DNA of 64,000 nt from the NCBI RefSeq assembly GCF_004377485.1, contig NZ_SNTY01000011.1, positions 1 to 64,000 on the forward strand, given 5' to 3'. Under the pieces are notes generated by a model. That model ran no database searches and was not told the origin of the DNA. It worked only from the letters and a program-made list of their open reading frames with translations. The stretch is from Alkanindiges illinoisensis (lineage in GTDB: Bacteria > Pseudomonadota > Gammaproteobacteria > Pseudomonadales > Moraxellaceae). Of the stretch, positions 19,046 through 29,125 are shown in pieces (the first letter of the stretch is position 1; the number at the start of each line of letters is the position of its first letter). The position numbers were made by a program, and so were the translations under genes.

Positions 19046-19075
19046 AAAAAACCAGTCACAGGGACTGGTCTTTTT
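19046..19075. terminator. Bidirectional terminator between cycA and cas3
   Basis: Hairpin ACCAGTCACAGGGACTGGT (19051-19069) flanked by an A-run on the left and a T-run on the right. On the minus strand it ends the cycA transcript and insulates the cas operon. Confidence 0.88.
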
Positions 19076-19088
19076 GTTTAGTCATGCT

Positions 19089-20495
19089 TTAAACCGGCTT
19101 GCGTTTCATCATTAGATAACTAAGCGCCAGAATCACCAGCCAGATCGGGCTAACAATCAGCGACTGCCGCGTATCTGGTTCCAGTGTAAGAATAAACACG
19201 GTAAAAATAAAAAATGCAATCACCACATAACACATGGCAACACCGCCGGGCATCTTGAATTTAGAAGTTGCATGCAGCTGCGGACGGGTCTTGCGGTACT
19301 TGATATAGGACAGCAGCACAATAATCCACACGCAAATAAACAAAATGGTGGACAGTGTAGTGACCAGGGTAAATGCAGTAATGGTATTGGGTACAAAGTA
19401 CTGTAGCAATGCGCCGGACATAATCAGCACGCAGGAAAAGATCAGGCCATTGGCAGGAACAGCCACACTGGACAAACGTTCGAAAAAGCTGGGCGCCTGC
19501 TTGTCTTTTGCCAGTCCAAACAGCATACGACTGGTGGAAAAAATCCCGCTATTCATCGAGGACATCACTGATGACAACACCACCAGATTCATCACAATAG
19601 CCGCCACCGGAATCCCTGCCAGCAGGAACAATTCCACAAATGGGCTTTTATCCGGCACTACAGAGCGCCATGGGGTCACTGACATAACCACCACCAGCGA
19701 CAACACATAAAACAAAATGACGCGAACCGGAATAGAGTTAATTGCCTTGGGTAGATTCTTTTCCGGGTCTTTAGTTTCTGCTGCTGTCGTTCCCACCAGT
19801 TCAATCCCGACAAAGGCAAAAATGGCTATCTGGAATCCAGCCAGAAAACCTTTTAACCCATTGGGAAACATGCCGCCATCTGTCCACAAATTGGTGAGGG
19901 ACGCAACTGAACCACTGGGCGAGGTAAATGCGGTGAGCACCATGTATAACCCGGCGCAAATCAACGCAACAATGGCAACAATCTTGATCAGGGCAAACCA
20001 GAACTCCACTTCACCAAACAGTTTGACGGTCAGCAGGTTAAGACCCATCAGGAACAGCACACAGCCTGCACTAATGGCAGCGCCACCCAGTGGGGTAAAC
20101 TGCGTGCCTTCCGGTAGCCAGAAGGTTAGATAATTGACAATGGCAGTCAGGTCGGCAATACAAATTGAGACCCAGCACAACCAATAGGTCCAGCCAGTAA
20201 AAAACCCGGCCCATGGCCCCAGCAGGTCATACGCCATATCCACAAATGACTTATATTGCAGATTTGACAGGAGTAACTCGCCCAGTGCCCTCATCACGAA
20301 GAACACCATCAGGCCAATAATCATATAAATAAAAATAATGGATGGGCCAGCAAGGCTAATGGTCTTGCCTGAACCCATAAACAGGCCGGTACCAATGGCG
20401 CCCCCAATTGCAATGAGCTGTAAATGACGGTTCTGTAATTTACGCTGCAAATGGTCTGGCGACGATTGGCTTACGGCATCATCGTGCGACATCAT
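19089..20495 (-). CDS. cycA: D-serine/D-alanine/glycine:proton symporter CycA
   Basis: APC-superfamily amino acid permease of the inner membrane. The 468 residues have about 12 hydrophobic segments. The N-terminal block IGGAIGTGLFMGSGK and the AGFQIAIFAFVGIELVGTTA helix followed by ETKDPEK closely resemble E. coli CycA as I remember it, which supports the specific name over a generic AAT permease. It stands alone with a terminator behind it. The 299 bp upstream separate it from the divergent radA and must hold both promoters; I see no clear consensus pair there. Confidence 0.85.
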   Translation of the reverse strand: MMSHDDAVSQSSPDHLQRKLQNRHLQLIAIGGAIGTGLFMGSGKTISLAGPSIIFIYMIIGLMVFFVMRALGELLLSNLQYKSFVDMAYDLLGPWAGFFTGWTYWLCWVSICIADLTAIVNYLTFWLPEGTQFTPLGGAAISAGCVLFLMGLNLLTVKLFGEVEFWFALIKIVAIVALICAGLYMVLTAFTSPSGSVASLTNLWTDGGMFPNGLKGFLAGFQIAIFAFVGIELVGTTAAETKDPEKNLPKAINSIPVRVILFYVLSLVVVMSVTPWRSVVPDKSPFVELFLLAGIPVAAIVMNLVVLSSVMSSMNSGIFSTSRMLFGLAKDKQAPSFFERLSSVAVPANGLIFSCVLIMSGALLQYFVPNTITAFTLVTTLSTILFICVWIIVLLSYIKYRKTRPQLHATSKFKMPGGVAMCYVVIAFFIFTVFILTLEPDTRQSLIVSPIWLVILALSYLMMKRKPV

Positions 20496-20803
20496 GAAAA
20501 GGTTCCCTAATGTTGTTGCGCCTTACCCAAGCAAACTATATTCCTAAAATACCAGCCTATGATTTTTTATCATCATGCCATGCTGATGCTTGCAGATCCC
20601 TGATGGCTGTAAGGCAAAAATAAGCCTGCACATTTAACAATGAAGTGCCCGGCGATACAACCTGCCATACGACACATTGCTTAATTTTATCGCAGGCTTA
20701 CTCCCTCAAAAGACGTCAGATCACGACGCATTTTGCATTAAAATCCATTTTTGCAGATTAAAACCCGCTAAAATAAGCCTCATTTATTAAAAAAATGGAC
20801 ACA

Positions 20804-22210
20804 ATGAGCAAAGTCAAAACCCAGTACGCTTGCCAGCAATGTGGCACGATTCATCCCAAATGGTCTGGCCAGTGCAGCGATTGCGGCGAATGGAACTGTC
20901 TGGTTGAAAGCAAGCCAGAAGCGGCCTCAACCCATCGTGCCAAAGCGGGCATCGTGGCTGGCGGCTATGCAGGCCAAGCCAGTAGTGTCACCAAGCTCAA
21001 TAAAATCAGCATGGCACGTGAAACCCGCCTAAGCACTGGTATTGGTGAGTTTGACCGGGTACTGGGCGGCGGGCTGGTCACAGGCTCAGTGGTGTTGATC
21101 GGCGGTGATCCCGGTATTGGCAAGTCCACCATTTTGCTGCAAACCATGACTCACATGGCAGAACAGGCTGGTTCAGCCACAGAAAATACTACGCGCGCGC
21201 TGTATGTGACGGGTGAAGAATCACTGTCACAGGTAGCCTTGCGTGCCCAACGTCTGGACTTGCCTACCCATCAACTAAGCGTGATGGCCGAAACCTGTGT
21301 GGAAACCATTTGCGCTACGCTGGCACAGGAAAAACCCGCTGTTGCCGTACTGGACTCCATTCAAACCCTGTATACCGAAAGCCTGCAATCTGCACCGGGC
21401 GGCGTGGCACAAATCCGTGAATCGGCTGCCCTGCTCACGCGCTATGCCAAAAATTCCGGCACCGCCTTGTTTCTGGTCGGTCATGTCACCAAAGAAGGCG
21501 CACTGGCGGGGCCGCGTGTGCTGGAACACATGGTGGATTGCGTCCTGTATTTTGAAGGTGAATCTGACTCACGCTTCCGCATGATTCGTGCGGTCAAAAA
21601 CCGTTTTGGTGCAGTAAATGAACTCGGCGTGTTTGCCATGACGGATCGCGGCCTGCGTGAAGTGCCCAATCCCTCCGCCATCTTTTTAAGCCGTTATGAT
21701 GAAGCCATTCCCGGCAGTATTGTGATGGTAAGCCGTGAAGGCACCCGGCCGCTACTGGTAGAAGTGCAGGCGCTGGTGGACGATGCGCATGGTCAGCCAC
21801 GGCGTGTAGCACTGGGTCTGGATCAAAACCGCCTAGCCATGCTGCTGGCGGTAATGCACCGGCATGGTGGCGTGCAAACTACCGGACAGGATGTATTTGT
21901 TAATGTGGTGGGTGGCGTCAAGGTCATGGAAACTGGTTCTGACCTTGCCGTATTGCTGGCTGTAGCCTCCAGTTTACGCGGCAAGGCCTTGCCACAGCAT
22001 CTGGCAGTCTTTGGCGAAGTGGGCCTGTCTGGTGAAATACGTCCGGTACCCAATGGTCAGGAACGCTTGCGCGAAGCCGTCAAGCATGGCTTTAAAACCG
22101 CCATTGTGCCACGTGCCAACATGCCCCAGCAGCCTGTCAAAGGCCTGAATGTAATTGCAGTGGGTCGCCTGCATGAAGCACTGGATGCCGCCCTGCAACT
22201 GGACAGTTAA
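20804..22210 (+). CDS. radA: DNA repair protein RadA (Sms)
   Basis: RecA-related branch-migration helicase that processes recombination intermediates. An N-terminal zinc finger (Cys10, Cys13, Cys24, Cys27), Walker A GGDPGIGKST, the RadA-specific KNRFG motif and a C-terminal Lon-like domain are all present. An ATG also occurs at 20795; I chose 20804 because MSKVKTQYACQQCG matches the usual distance to the zinc finger and GGA lies just upstream. The gene is monocistronic. Confidence 0.95.
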   Translation: MSKVKTQYACQQCGTIHPKWSGQCSDCGEWNCLVESKPEAASTHRAKAGIVAGGYAGQASSVTKLNKISMARETRLSTGIGEFDRVLGGGLVTGSVVLIGGDPGIGKSTILLQTMTHMAEQAGSATENTTRALYVTGEESLSQVALRAQRLDLPTHQLSVMAETCVETICATLAQEKPAVAVLDSIQTLYTESLQSAPGGVAQIRESAALLTRYAKNSGTALFLVGHVTKEGALAGPRVLEHMVDCVLYFEGESDSRFRMIRAVKNRFGAVNELGVFAMTDRGLREVPNPSAIFLSRYDEAIPGSIVMVSREGTRPLLVEVQALVDDAHGQPRRVALGLDQNRLAMLLAVMHRHGGVQTTGQDVFVNVVGGVKVMETGSDLAVLLAVASSLRGKALPQHLAVFGEVGLSGEIRPVPNGQERLREAVKHGFKTAIVPRANMPQQPVKGLNVIAVGRLHEALDAALQLDS

Positions 22211-22431
22211 TTCAGGCAGTGATAGCCAGTTAAACCGGCTGGTATAGGCTTAAGCCAGTATTTTAACCCGCCTTAATTGTGTGCTATTTGATTGCTTTTA
22301 AGGCTGGCTTAATGCACTTCAACAACAATTCCAGAACAAAGTGTTTGCTTGAAATTCAGGGGCCAGCACTACATTAATGGTTTATCACTTGATGATTTAA
22401 ACTTGATAATCTAAAAAGCAGGAAATTGCAG

Positions 22432-23436
22432 ATGCAAATCAATAAGCATGGTGTCGTGGCAGCGTTGATGATGACGACTTTGGTTTTGTCACCGCTTGCT
22501 GAAGCAAAACGGATGGGCGGTGGTAAAAGTTATGGCATGAGCCGTAGCCATAGCAGTAGCTCATCGTCTTCTTATAATCAGGGTTATAACCAGAACCGCC
22601 AAACTGCTGCGCCCGTACAACAGGGTACTGTCCAGCCACAGCGCTCTGGCCCCGGTGTAGGTACAATGGTTGCGGCGGGTGTGGCAGGTGCTGCGGTTGG
22701 TGCCGTGGCTGCTAACGCGCTGGCTAATGACAATGATCCGGCCACCTCTCGTGATGCAGCAGCTTCTCCTGATGCAACAACAGCGCAACAGCAAAATGCA
22801 CAGGCAGCACAAGCTGAACAAAAAAGCAGTTTTAGCTGGTTGTGGATCGCCATTCTGGCTATTGGTGCATTTTTCCTGTTTAGACGCTTGTCTGCAAAAA
22901 AAGCATCTGCTAATGGCAACCCTTTTGCCCCGAACAGTGGAGGGCCATTTGGTCGCACCAATGCAGCGCCATCACCTAGCTCGCGTCCATTCTCTACCGG
23001 CGGCGATAACACCAATATCTTTGGTCAAAGCGTAGGTACAACCGCAGGTGGTGCATATAGCTCCAGTGGCCAGCAACTTCCTGATGGAACTGAACCGGCA
23101 GCATTTTTGCGTCAGGCGCGTGCCAAGTTCCTGCACCTGCAATCCATGAACAGCAGCAGCAACATTGAAGAGGTTCGCCGTTATTTTACGCCTGACATGT
23201 ATGCGGCGATTCGCAGTGATATCCTGTCCAACGATGAACTGGCAGAATTCCCGCAACTCAATGCGCAAGTGGTCGAAAGCGGCACGGAAAATGGTCAGTA
23301 CTTTGCCAGCGTGCAATTTAGTGGAACAGTGAGTGAAACCTTGAATGCGCAGGCGGTGCCATTTAGCGAAACCTGGCATTTTGTAAAACCTGCCAACAGC
23401 AGTGAATGGCTGGTGGCGGGTATTCAGCAAAACTAA
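22432..23436 (+). CDS. Tim44-domain membrane protein
   Basis: A 334-residue exported or membrane protein. A cleavable signal (ending about PLAEA) is followed by a Gly/Ser/Gln-rich low-complexity stretch, a glycine/alanine-rich hydrophobic segment, one clear membrane helix (SWLWIAILAIGAFFLF) with an RR after it, another low-complexity linker and a C-terminal globular domain (about 215-334) of the Tim44/MRPL45 type ending in WHFVKP ... WLVAGIQQ. Function in bacteria is not established. The ATG at 22432 follows AGGAAA; a TTG six bases upstream is less likely. Confidence 0.8.
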   Translation: MQINKHGVVAALMMTTLVLSPLAEAKRMGGGKSYGMSRSHSSSSSSSYNQGYNQNRQTAAPVQQGTVQPQRSGPGVGTMVAAGVAGAAVGAVAANALANDNDPATSRDAAASPDATTAQQQNAQAAQAEQKSSFSWLWIAILAIGAFFLFRRLSAKKASANGNPFAPNSGGPFGRTNAAPSPSSRPFSTGGDNTNIFGQSVGTTAGGAYSSSGQQLPDGTEPAAFLRQARAKFLHLQSMNSSSNIEEVRRYFTPDMYAAIRSDILSNDELAEFPQLNAQVVESGTENGQYFASVQFSGTVSETLNAQAVPFSETWHFVKPANSSEWLVAGIQQN

Positions 23437-23460
23437 GTTTAGTGCTGTTTTGCCTTATCT

Positions 23461-23492
23461 AAAAACCTCCGGTTTAAAACTGGAGGTTTTTT
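23461..23492. terminator. Bidirectional terminator between the Tim44 gene and the Hint gene
   Basis: AAAAACCTCC ... GGAGGTTTTTT inverted repeat with flanking A and T runs, between two convergent genes. Confidence 0.9.
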
Positions 23493-23512
23493 TATTGGTT
23501 GAACTTTAGGAA

Positions 23513-24193
23513 TTAAATTGTTTTAACCCATATACCTAGATCAGCCACATAATAGGTATGCGTATCAGCCACTTCAAGGTTATAAACGGTACAGATATAA
23601 GGCTGCCCATGATCCTTATACCAGCCAAGATAAGTTTCCCGATAAGATACTCCAGTGTCACGTTGTCGCATTATCCCTGGGGTTAGATCAACGTCAACAA
23701 TGCTTACACCCTCATCATCTCCATATTCGTTAAAACGAATAGTCCAGCCACTTAGATCACCAGGGAAATGATAAATAGGACGAGCTGCGGTAAACATTCC
23801 TCCTCCATTGTCATACAGTTTAGCTAATCGTCCATCATTAAGCTCAAAGGAATCACTCTCTCTTAGATCCTCAGCCTGCACCCAGCCTTTTCCTACCACC
23901 CAGAATGGATGATTGGCAGTCACTATAATATTGGTTAACTCATCATCAGAAATATATTTTCTATCTCTTCTAGCTTGGTCTCTAACCTCTTGTGCAATAC
24001 ATTTAACCAAGCGTACGGGTACATTATCCGTTTTAACGGTTCTGACTACAGACTTGTAAACTTGCGCCCCAATGCCATCTTCAGGTTTAGACAATACCCT
24101 ATCGCCAACCTTGATCTGTTCAATGGGGACTAAACCTTGATCCGTATGAACCAGTGTTCCTGCTGCAAAACCACTTTCTATTTTTAATGTCAT
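23513..24193 (-). CDS. Orphan Hint (intein/pretoxin-type) domain protein, probably inactive
   Basis: The 226-residue protein is almost entirely a Hint fold. It has the start block GFAAGTLVHTDQGLVPI followed by VGDRVLS, the middle block TANHPFWV followed by GWVQAEDL, and the end block TYYVADLGIWV. Active Hint domains normally carry Cys (or Ser) at the residue occupied here by Gly in SGFAAGT, and end in HN before the cleavage point; this one ends WVKTI. The splicing residues therefore appear lost. Such domains usually sit inside polymorphic toxins, yet no toxin or N-terminal delivery part remains. The gene lies between convergent housekeeping genes with terminators on both sides, suggesting a remnant or domesticated piece. 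Confidence 0.75.
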   Translation of the reverse strand: MTLKIESGFAAGTLVHTDQGLVPIEQIKVGDRVLSKPEDGIGAQVYKSVVRTVKTDNVPVRLVKCIAQEVRDQARRDRKYISDDELTNIIVTANHPFWVVGKGWVQAEDLRESDSFELNDGRLAKLYDNGGGMFTAARPIYHFPGDLSGWTIRFNEYGDDEGVSIVDVDLTPGIMRQRDTGVSYRETYLGWYKDHGQPYICTVYNLEVADTHTYYVADLGIWVKTI

Positions 24194-24225
24194 GTCTTTA
24201 TCTCTCTTATCAATTTTAAAGTAAT

Positions 24226-24255
24226 AAAAAAGCCCTCATGTTGAGAGCTTTTTTA
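24226..24255 (-). terminator. Terminator of the hisZ-purA unit
   Basis: Hairpin AGC-C-CTCA / TGAG-A-GCT with A-run and T-run on either side, 17 bases after the purA stop on the minus strand. Confidence 0.82.
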
Positions 24256-24271
24256 AATTCACAGCTTCAAA

Positions 24272-25651
<1,380 letters not shown>

Positions 25652-25677
25652 TTAAAATTAGCCTTGAAAACTCATGC

Positions 25678-26841
25678 TCAAACTGACTGGCGCTGCCATA
25701 TCGCCCCATCATGTACCAGACGCTGACTGGCACGACTATGCTGATCCTGCTCATCCAGCGCCTGAATAACCACAAAACCATCCTGACGGGCCTGTGCAAT
25801 CGCAGCCTGTAGCTCGGTATCCTTGCCCAGTGGTGCTAGCATTATCGGCATGGAGTTGGCTTGATTGGCCTGCGCCAGCACATACAAATCACAGCTAAAT
25901 CCTGTTGCTGCACGCTCACGGCCAAAGGCAATACCAATACCATCATAACGCCCACCCTGAGCCAGTGGCACTGCACGGTTAGGGCCATACACGGCAAACA
26001 TCAGACCAGTATGGTAGTGATAACCACGCAACTCTGCGGCATCCACGCCAACATTAATCGTAGGCCAGTACTGCTGAACATGCGCCTGTGCCTGTTCCAG
26101 CGCATTTAGTGCCTGTTGCAGGGTTTGGTCAGCCAGTACCTGTGCAGACAATTGCTGCTTTAAGGTAGTCAAATCATTGCCATAACGGCCCAGCGCATAA
26201 AAATCCTGGCCCAGATTCAACGTCTGGGTATATTCTGCCAGTTCGGGAATTGCCTTGCGCTGATATAAATCGGTGAGCTCTGCTTCCTGAGCATCGCTCA
26301 GGCCAGCGATGCGTGCCAGATTTCTAAAAATACCCACATGACCCAGATCCAGATGCAGCTTGTGCTCAAAGCCTGCCTGTTGAAGCAGGGTCAGCATCAG
26401 GTCTGCCATTTCCAGATCAGCTTCCAGCCCCTCACAGCCAAACAGCTCAGCACCTAGTTGTAAGGGAGCGCGGGACGCTGACAAACCCTGTGGACGGGTA
26501 TGTAAAACAGTAGCGGCATAGCAATAACGGGCAATGCCTTCAACCGGTCTGACATGCGCGTCAATGCGGGCAACCTGTGGCGTAATATCGGCACGCACGC
26601 CCAGCAAACGACCTGAAATCTGGTCGATGAGCTTGAAGGTTACCAGATCAAGGTCACTGGTATTGCGGTTTAGCAGGGATAAGGATTCGACGTATTCAAT
26701 AAATGGCGTGTAAACCAGTTCATAACCACGGCTGGCCAGAGAATCAAGTAAACGACGACGAAGCTGTTCAATCACTTGCGCCTGTTCTGGCAGCACATCA
26801 GCCACCCCATCAGGCAATAACCAAGTTTCTGAAACTGGCAT
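25678..26841 (-). CDS. hisZ: ATP phosphoribosyltransferase regulatory subunit HisZ
   Basis: Paralogue of histidyl-tRNA synthetase that activates the short form of HisG in histidine biosynthesis. The 387 residues show class II synthetase motif 2 features (VRADITPQVARID) and a C-terminal GGRYDGI motif but lack the anticodon-binding domain of HisRS. Located 89 bp upstream of purA on the same strand, an arrangement typical of Acinetobacter and relatives. Confidence 0.94.
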   Translation of the reverse strand: MPVSETWLLPDGVADVLPEQAQVIEQLRRRLLDSLASRGYELVYTPFIEYVESLSLLNRNTSDLDLVTFKLIDQISGRLLGVRADITPQVARIDAHVRPVEGIARYCYAATVLHTRPQGLSASRAPLQLGAELFGCEGLEADLEMADLMLTLLQQAGFEHKLHLDLGHVGIFRNLARIAGLSDAQEAELTDLYQRKAIPELAEYTQTLNLGQDFYALGRYGNDLTTLKQQLSAQVLADQTLQQALNALEQAQAHVQQYWPTINVGVDAAELRGYHYHTGLMFAVYGPNRAVPLAQGGRYDGIGIAFGRERAATGFSCDLYVLAQANQANSMPIMLAPLGKDTELQAAIAQARQDGFVVIQALDEQDQHSRASQRLVHDGAIWQRQSV

Positions 26842-27022
26842 GGTAAAACCTATTTGATAGTTGGGTTAATGCCAAAAAGTGGCATCCCACACGAAAAAAA
26901 ATCGGGCTATTTCCCGACGTCGGCAAGTCTAGCACGAAGCAAAAATGGTTGCACGCCTGTCTGCCCGGCAAACCAGTGAAAAATGGACAAATGACGCACA
27001 AACCAGCCTTTGAGCAATTAAA

Positions 27023-28078
27023 TCAGCATTGAACCGGATTGCTACTTAAGGCCGTACACAAATCCAGCAAGCGATTCGCATAGCCCCATTCATTGTCATA
27101 CCACGCCAGTACCTTGGCCTGCCTGCCCACCACAATGGTTTGCAGGCTATCCACTACCAGTGAATATGGCTGGTGGTTAAAGTCACTAGACACCAGCGGC
27201 TGGTCAGTGACATCCATAATATTGGCATACTGGTTTTGCGCAGCATCTATAAACAACTGATTAATCGCGTGTGCATCTGCCGGGTTTTTCATCACAAATG
27301 ACAGATCAATGGCAGCCACGTTGATGGTTGGCACCCGAATGGAATAGCCATCAATACGGTTTTCCATGTGTGGCAATACCCGCTTTAAGGCACCTAGCGC
27401 ACTGGAAGTGGTTGGAATAATATTGTAGCCCGATGCCCGTGCCCGGCGCGGGTCACGATGGGCATGATCCAGTACAGCCTGATCAGTCGTGACCGCATGG
27501 ATTTCAGTCATTAATGCGGATTCAATGCCAAAAGCATCATCCAGCAGTTTTACCAGTGGCACCAATGCCTGCGTGGTACAGGACACACTGGAAATAACCC
27601 GGTCTGTTGGCAAAATATCCTGTTCGTTAATCCCAAAAACAACTGCAGCATCTACAGTATCAAATGGGGCTGCACCAATAATGACGCGCCCTGCTCCTGC
27701 TTGCAAATGCCCGGAAGCCCCAACGCGGGAACGAAACAGTCCGGTACACTCCAGCACAATATCAATATGTAGCGCCTGCCAAGGTAACTGTGCGGGTTCA
27801 GCGATTTTAAGAATTTTAATATGACGACTAATGCCATCTTTACTGACCTGCAAAAAGCTGGATTCACCCTCGCTAATCACCTCAACTTTTGCATTAAAAC
27901 GGCCATGCGTACTGTCAAAACGTAGCAGGTGTGCCAGCATTTCCGGTTCAGCAATGTCATTGATAGCCACAATATTAACCTGTGGCCACAATCCTTCTTC
28001 AATCCAGGCACGCAATACATTACGGCCAATGCGTCCAAACCCATTGATGGCAATATTTAAGGCAGAAGAATGGCTCAC
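27023..28078 (-). CDS. Glyceraldehyde-3-phosphate / erythrose-4-phosphate dehydrogenase family
   Basis: NAD-dependent aldehyde dehydrogenase of the GAPDH fold. The N-terminus has INGFGRIGRNVLRA, the catalytic Cys is in SVSCTTQ, and a HAVTTDQ segment supplies the catalytic His. Most GAPDH and Epd proteins have Asn where this one has Gln after SCTT. The nearby tkt suggests an Epd-like role in erythrose-4-phosphate or pentose metabolism, but gap and epd cannot be separated by eye. The frame extends to 28150; I place the start at the GTG at 28078, just before ALNIAINGFG (351 residues). The start is uncertain because no strong Shine-Dalgarno is visible. Confidence 0.85.
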   Translation of the reverse strand: MSHSSALNIAINGFGRIGRNVLRAWIEEGLWPQVNIVAINDIAEPEMLAHLLRFDSTHGRFNAKVEVISEGESSFLQVSKDGISRHIKILKIAEPAQLPWQALHIDIVLECTGLFRSRVGASGHLQAGAGRVIIGAAPFDTVDAAVVFGINEQDILPTDRVISSVSCTTQALVPLVKLLDDAFGIESALMTEIHAVTTDQAVLDHAHRDPRRARASGYNIIPTTSSALGALKRVLPHMENRIDGYSIRVPTINVAAIDLSFVMKNPADAHAINQLFIDAAQNQYANIMDVTDQPLVSSDFNHQPYSLVVDSLQTIVVGRQAKVLAWYDNEWGYANRLLDLCTALSSNPVQC

Positions 28079-28315
28079 AAACAGGCTCAGCGTGGCAAAA
28101 CAGGCGATATAGTTTAGCGTATATCTTTCATAAAAAAAGTTTCCGGGCACTTTTTATGGAAAAAACATGAATTGAATCGATTCAAGCGATTACAAAAGCG
28201 GTTTCTCAAAATTTTTACTTAAAAAATGGGGATTTTTTGTACATTCACTTAACAATTATGTCGACTACGTCTATAATTTTAAAAATCAAGGACGTGACTT
28301 TTGACGACATAAATT

Positions 28316-29038
28316 ATGGCTAAACTCTTTAAAGTTTTTGCATTTTCTACTTTAGCACTTTCTTTTCAGGTGCTTTCCCTTCAGGCTGCCTATGCTGAAG
28401 ATACCATTTACACCTGGACTGATGAGCAGGAATCATTAACGAATTATGGTGGTATTCCGCCAGAGGAAGAACTGAGTTCCGACGCTGTTAAAGTGATTGA
28501 CCTGCAAAAAGGCATTACAACCAAGGTTGATTTTCCCACCCGTGCCGTGGATGCAGCCGCTGAAAAAAACAGACAGCAACTTAAGCCGCCTGCGGGCTAT
28601 CCTGCCGCAGCTGTTGCAGCAATGAATCCCAATGCTCCTACAGAAGCAGCTACACCTGCAACTAGCAGCAGTGCACCTAAAATGCTGGGTTCCTCAACGC
28701 CTGTACCACCGCCTGCCACTACTGATCAGGCTAAACCTGCTGCACAGTCCGGCATGCTGGCCTCAGGCAAGGCTAGTTCGTTTATTAATGAGGAAGAAGC
28801 CAAAAAGCTGAGTGAACAGGAAAACAAACTGGAAGAACAGGCCAAAAGTGCACGCCGTATTGCCCTTGAAAAACGACGTGATGAAATGAAAGCGCTGGCA
28901 GAACGTGTGCGCAATGGTGCAGCATCACGGCAGGAAATTGCAGCCTTAATGACTTATCGCCAAACCGCCTCTTTTGGTGAAGCCCGTAGCGCATTGGCAC
29001 GGCCTAAAACTGCCAAGAAAGTTGAACTGAGCGATTAA
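28316..29038 (+). CDS. Periplasmic DUF4124-like protein with coiled-coil tail
   Basis: A 240-residue secreted protein. It has a signal peptide (cleavage about LQAAYA), a short DUF4124-like motif IYTWTDEQESLTNYGG, an Ala/Pro/Thr-rich linker (about 85-150) and a charged, probably coiled-coil segment rich in Glu, Lys and Arg (about 155-205). The family often has cell-envelope roles of unknown nature. It diverges from the GAPDH-family gene and converges on tkt. Confidence 0.65.
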   Translation: MAKLFKVFAFSTLALSFQVLSLQAAYAEDTIYTWTDEQESLTNYGGIPPEEELSSDAVKVIDLQKGITTKVDFPTRAVDAAAEKNRQQLKPPAGYPAAAVAAMNPNAPTEAATPATSSSAPKMLGSSTPVPPPATTDQAKPAAQSGMLASGKASSFINEEEAKKLSEQENKLEEQAKSARRIALEKRRDEMKALAERVRNGAASRQEIAALMTYRQTASFGEARSALARPKTAKKVELSD

Positions 29039-29068
29039 GTTTTAGGTTTATTCATAAAAGTCAGCCCT

Positions 29069-29100
29069 AAAAAAATGCCTCCCAGATGGAGGCATTTTTT
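29069..29100. terminator. Bidirectional terminator between the DUF4124-like gene and tkt
   Basis: AAAAAATGCCTCC / GGAGGCATTTTTT perfect hairpin with a 5-base loop. Confidence 0.92.
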
Positions 29101-29125
29101 ATGTCAGAACACTTGCAGGAATGGT

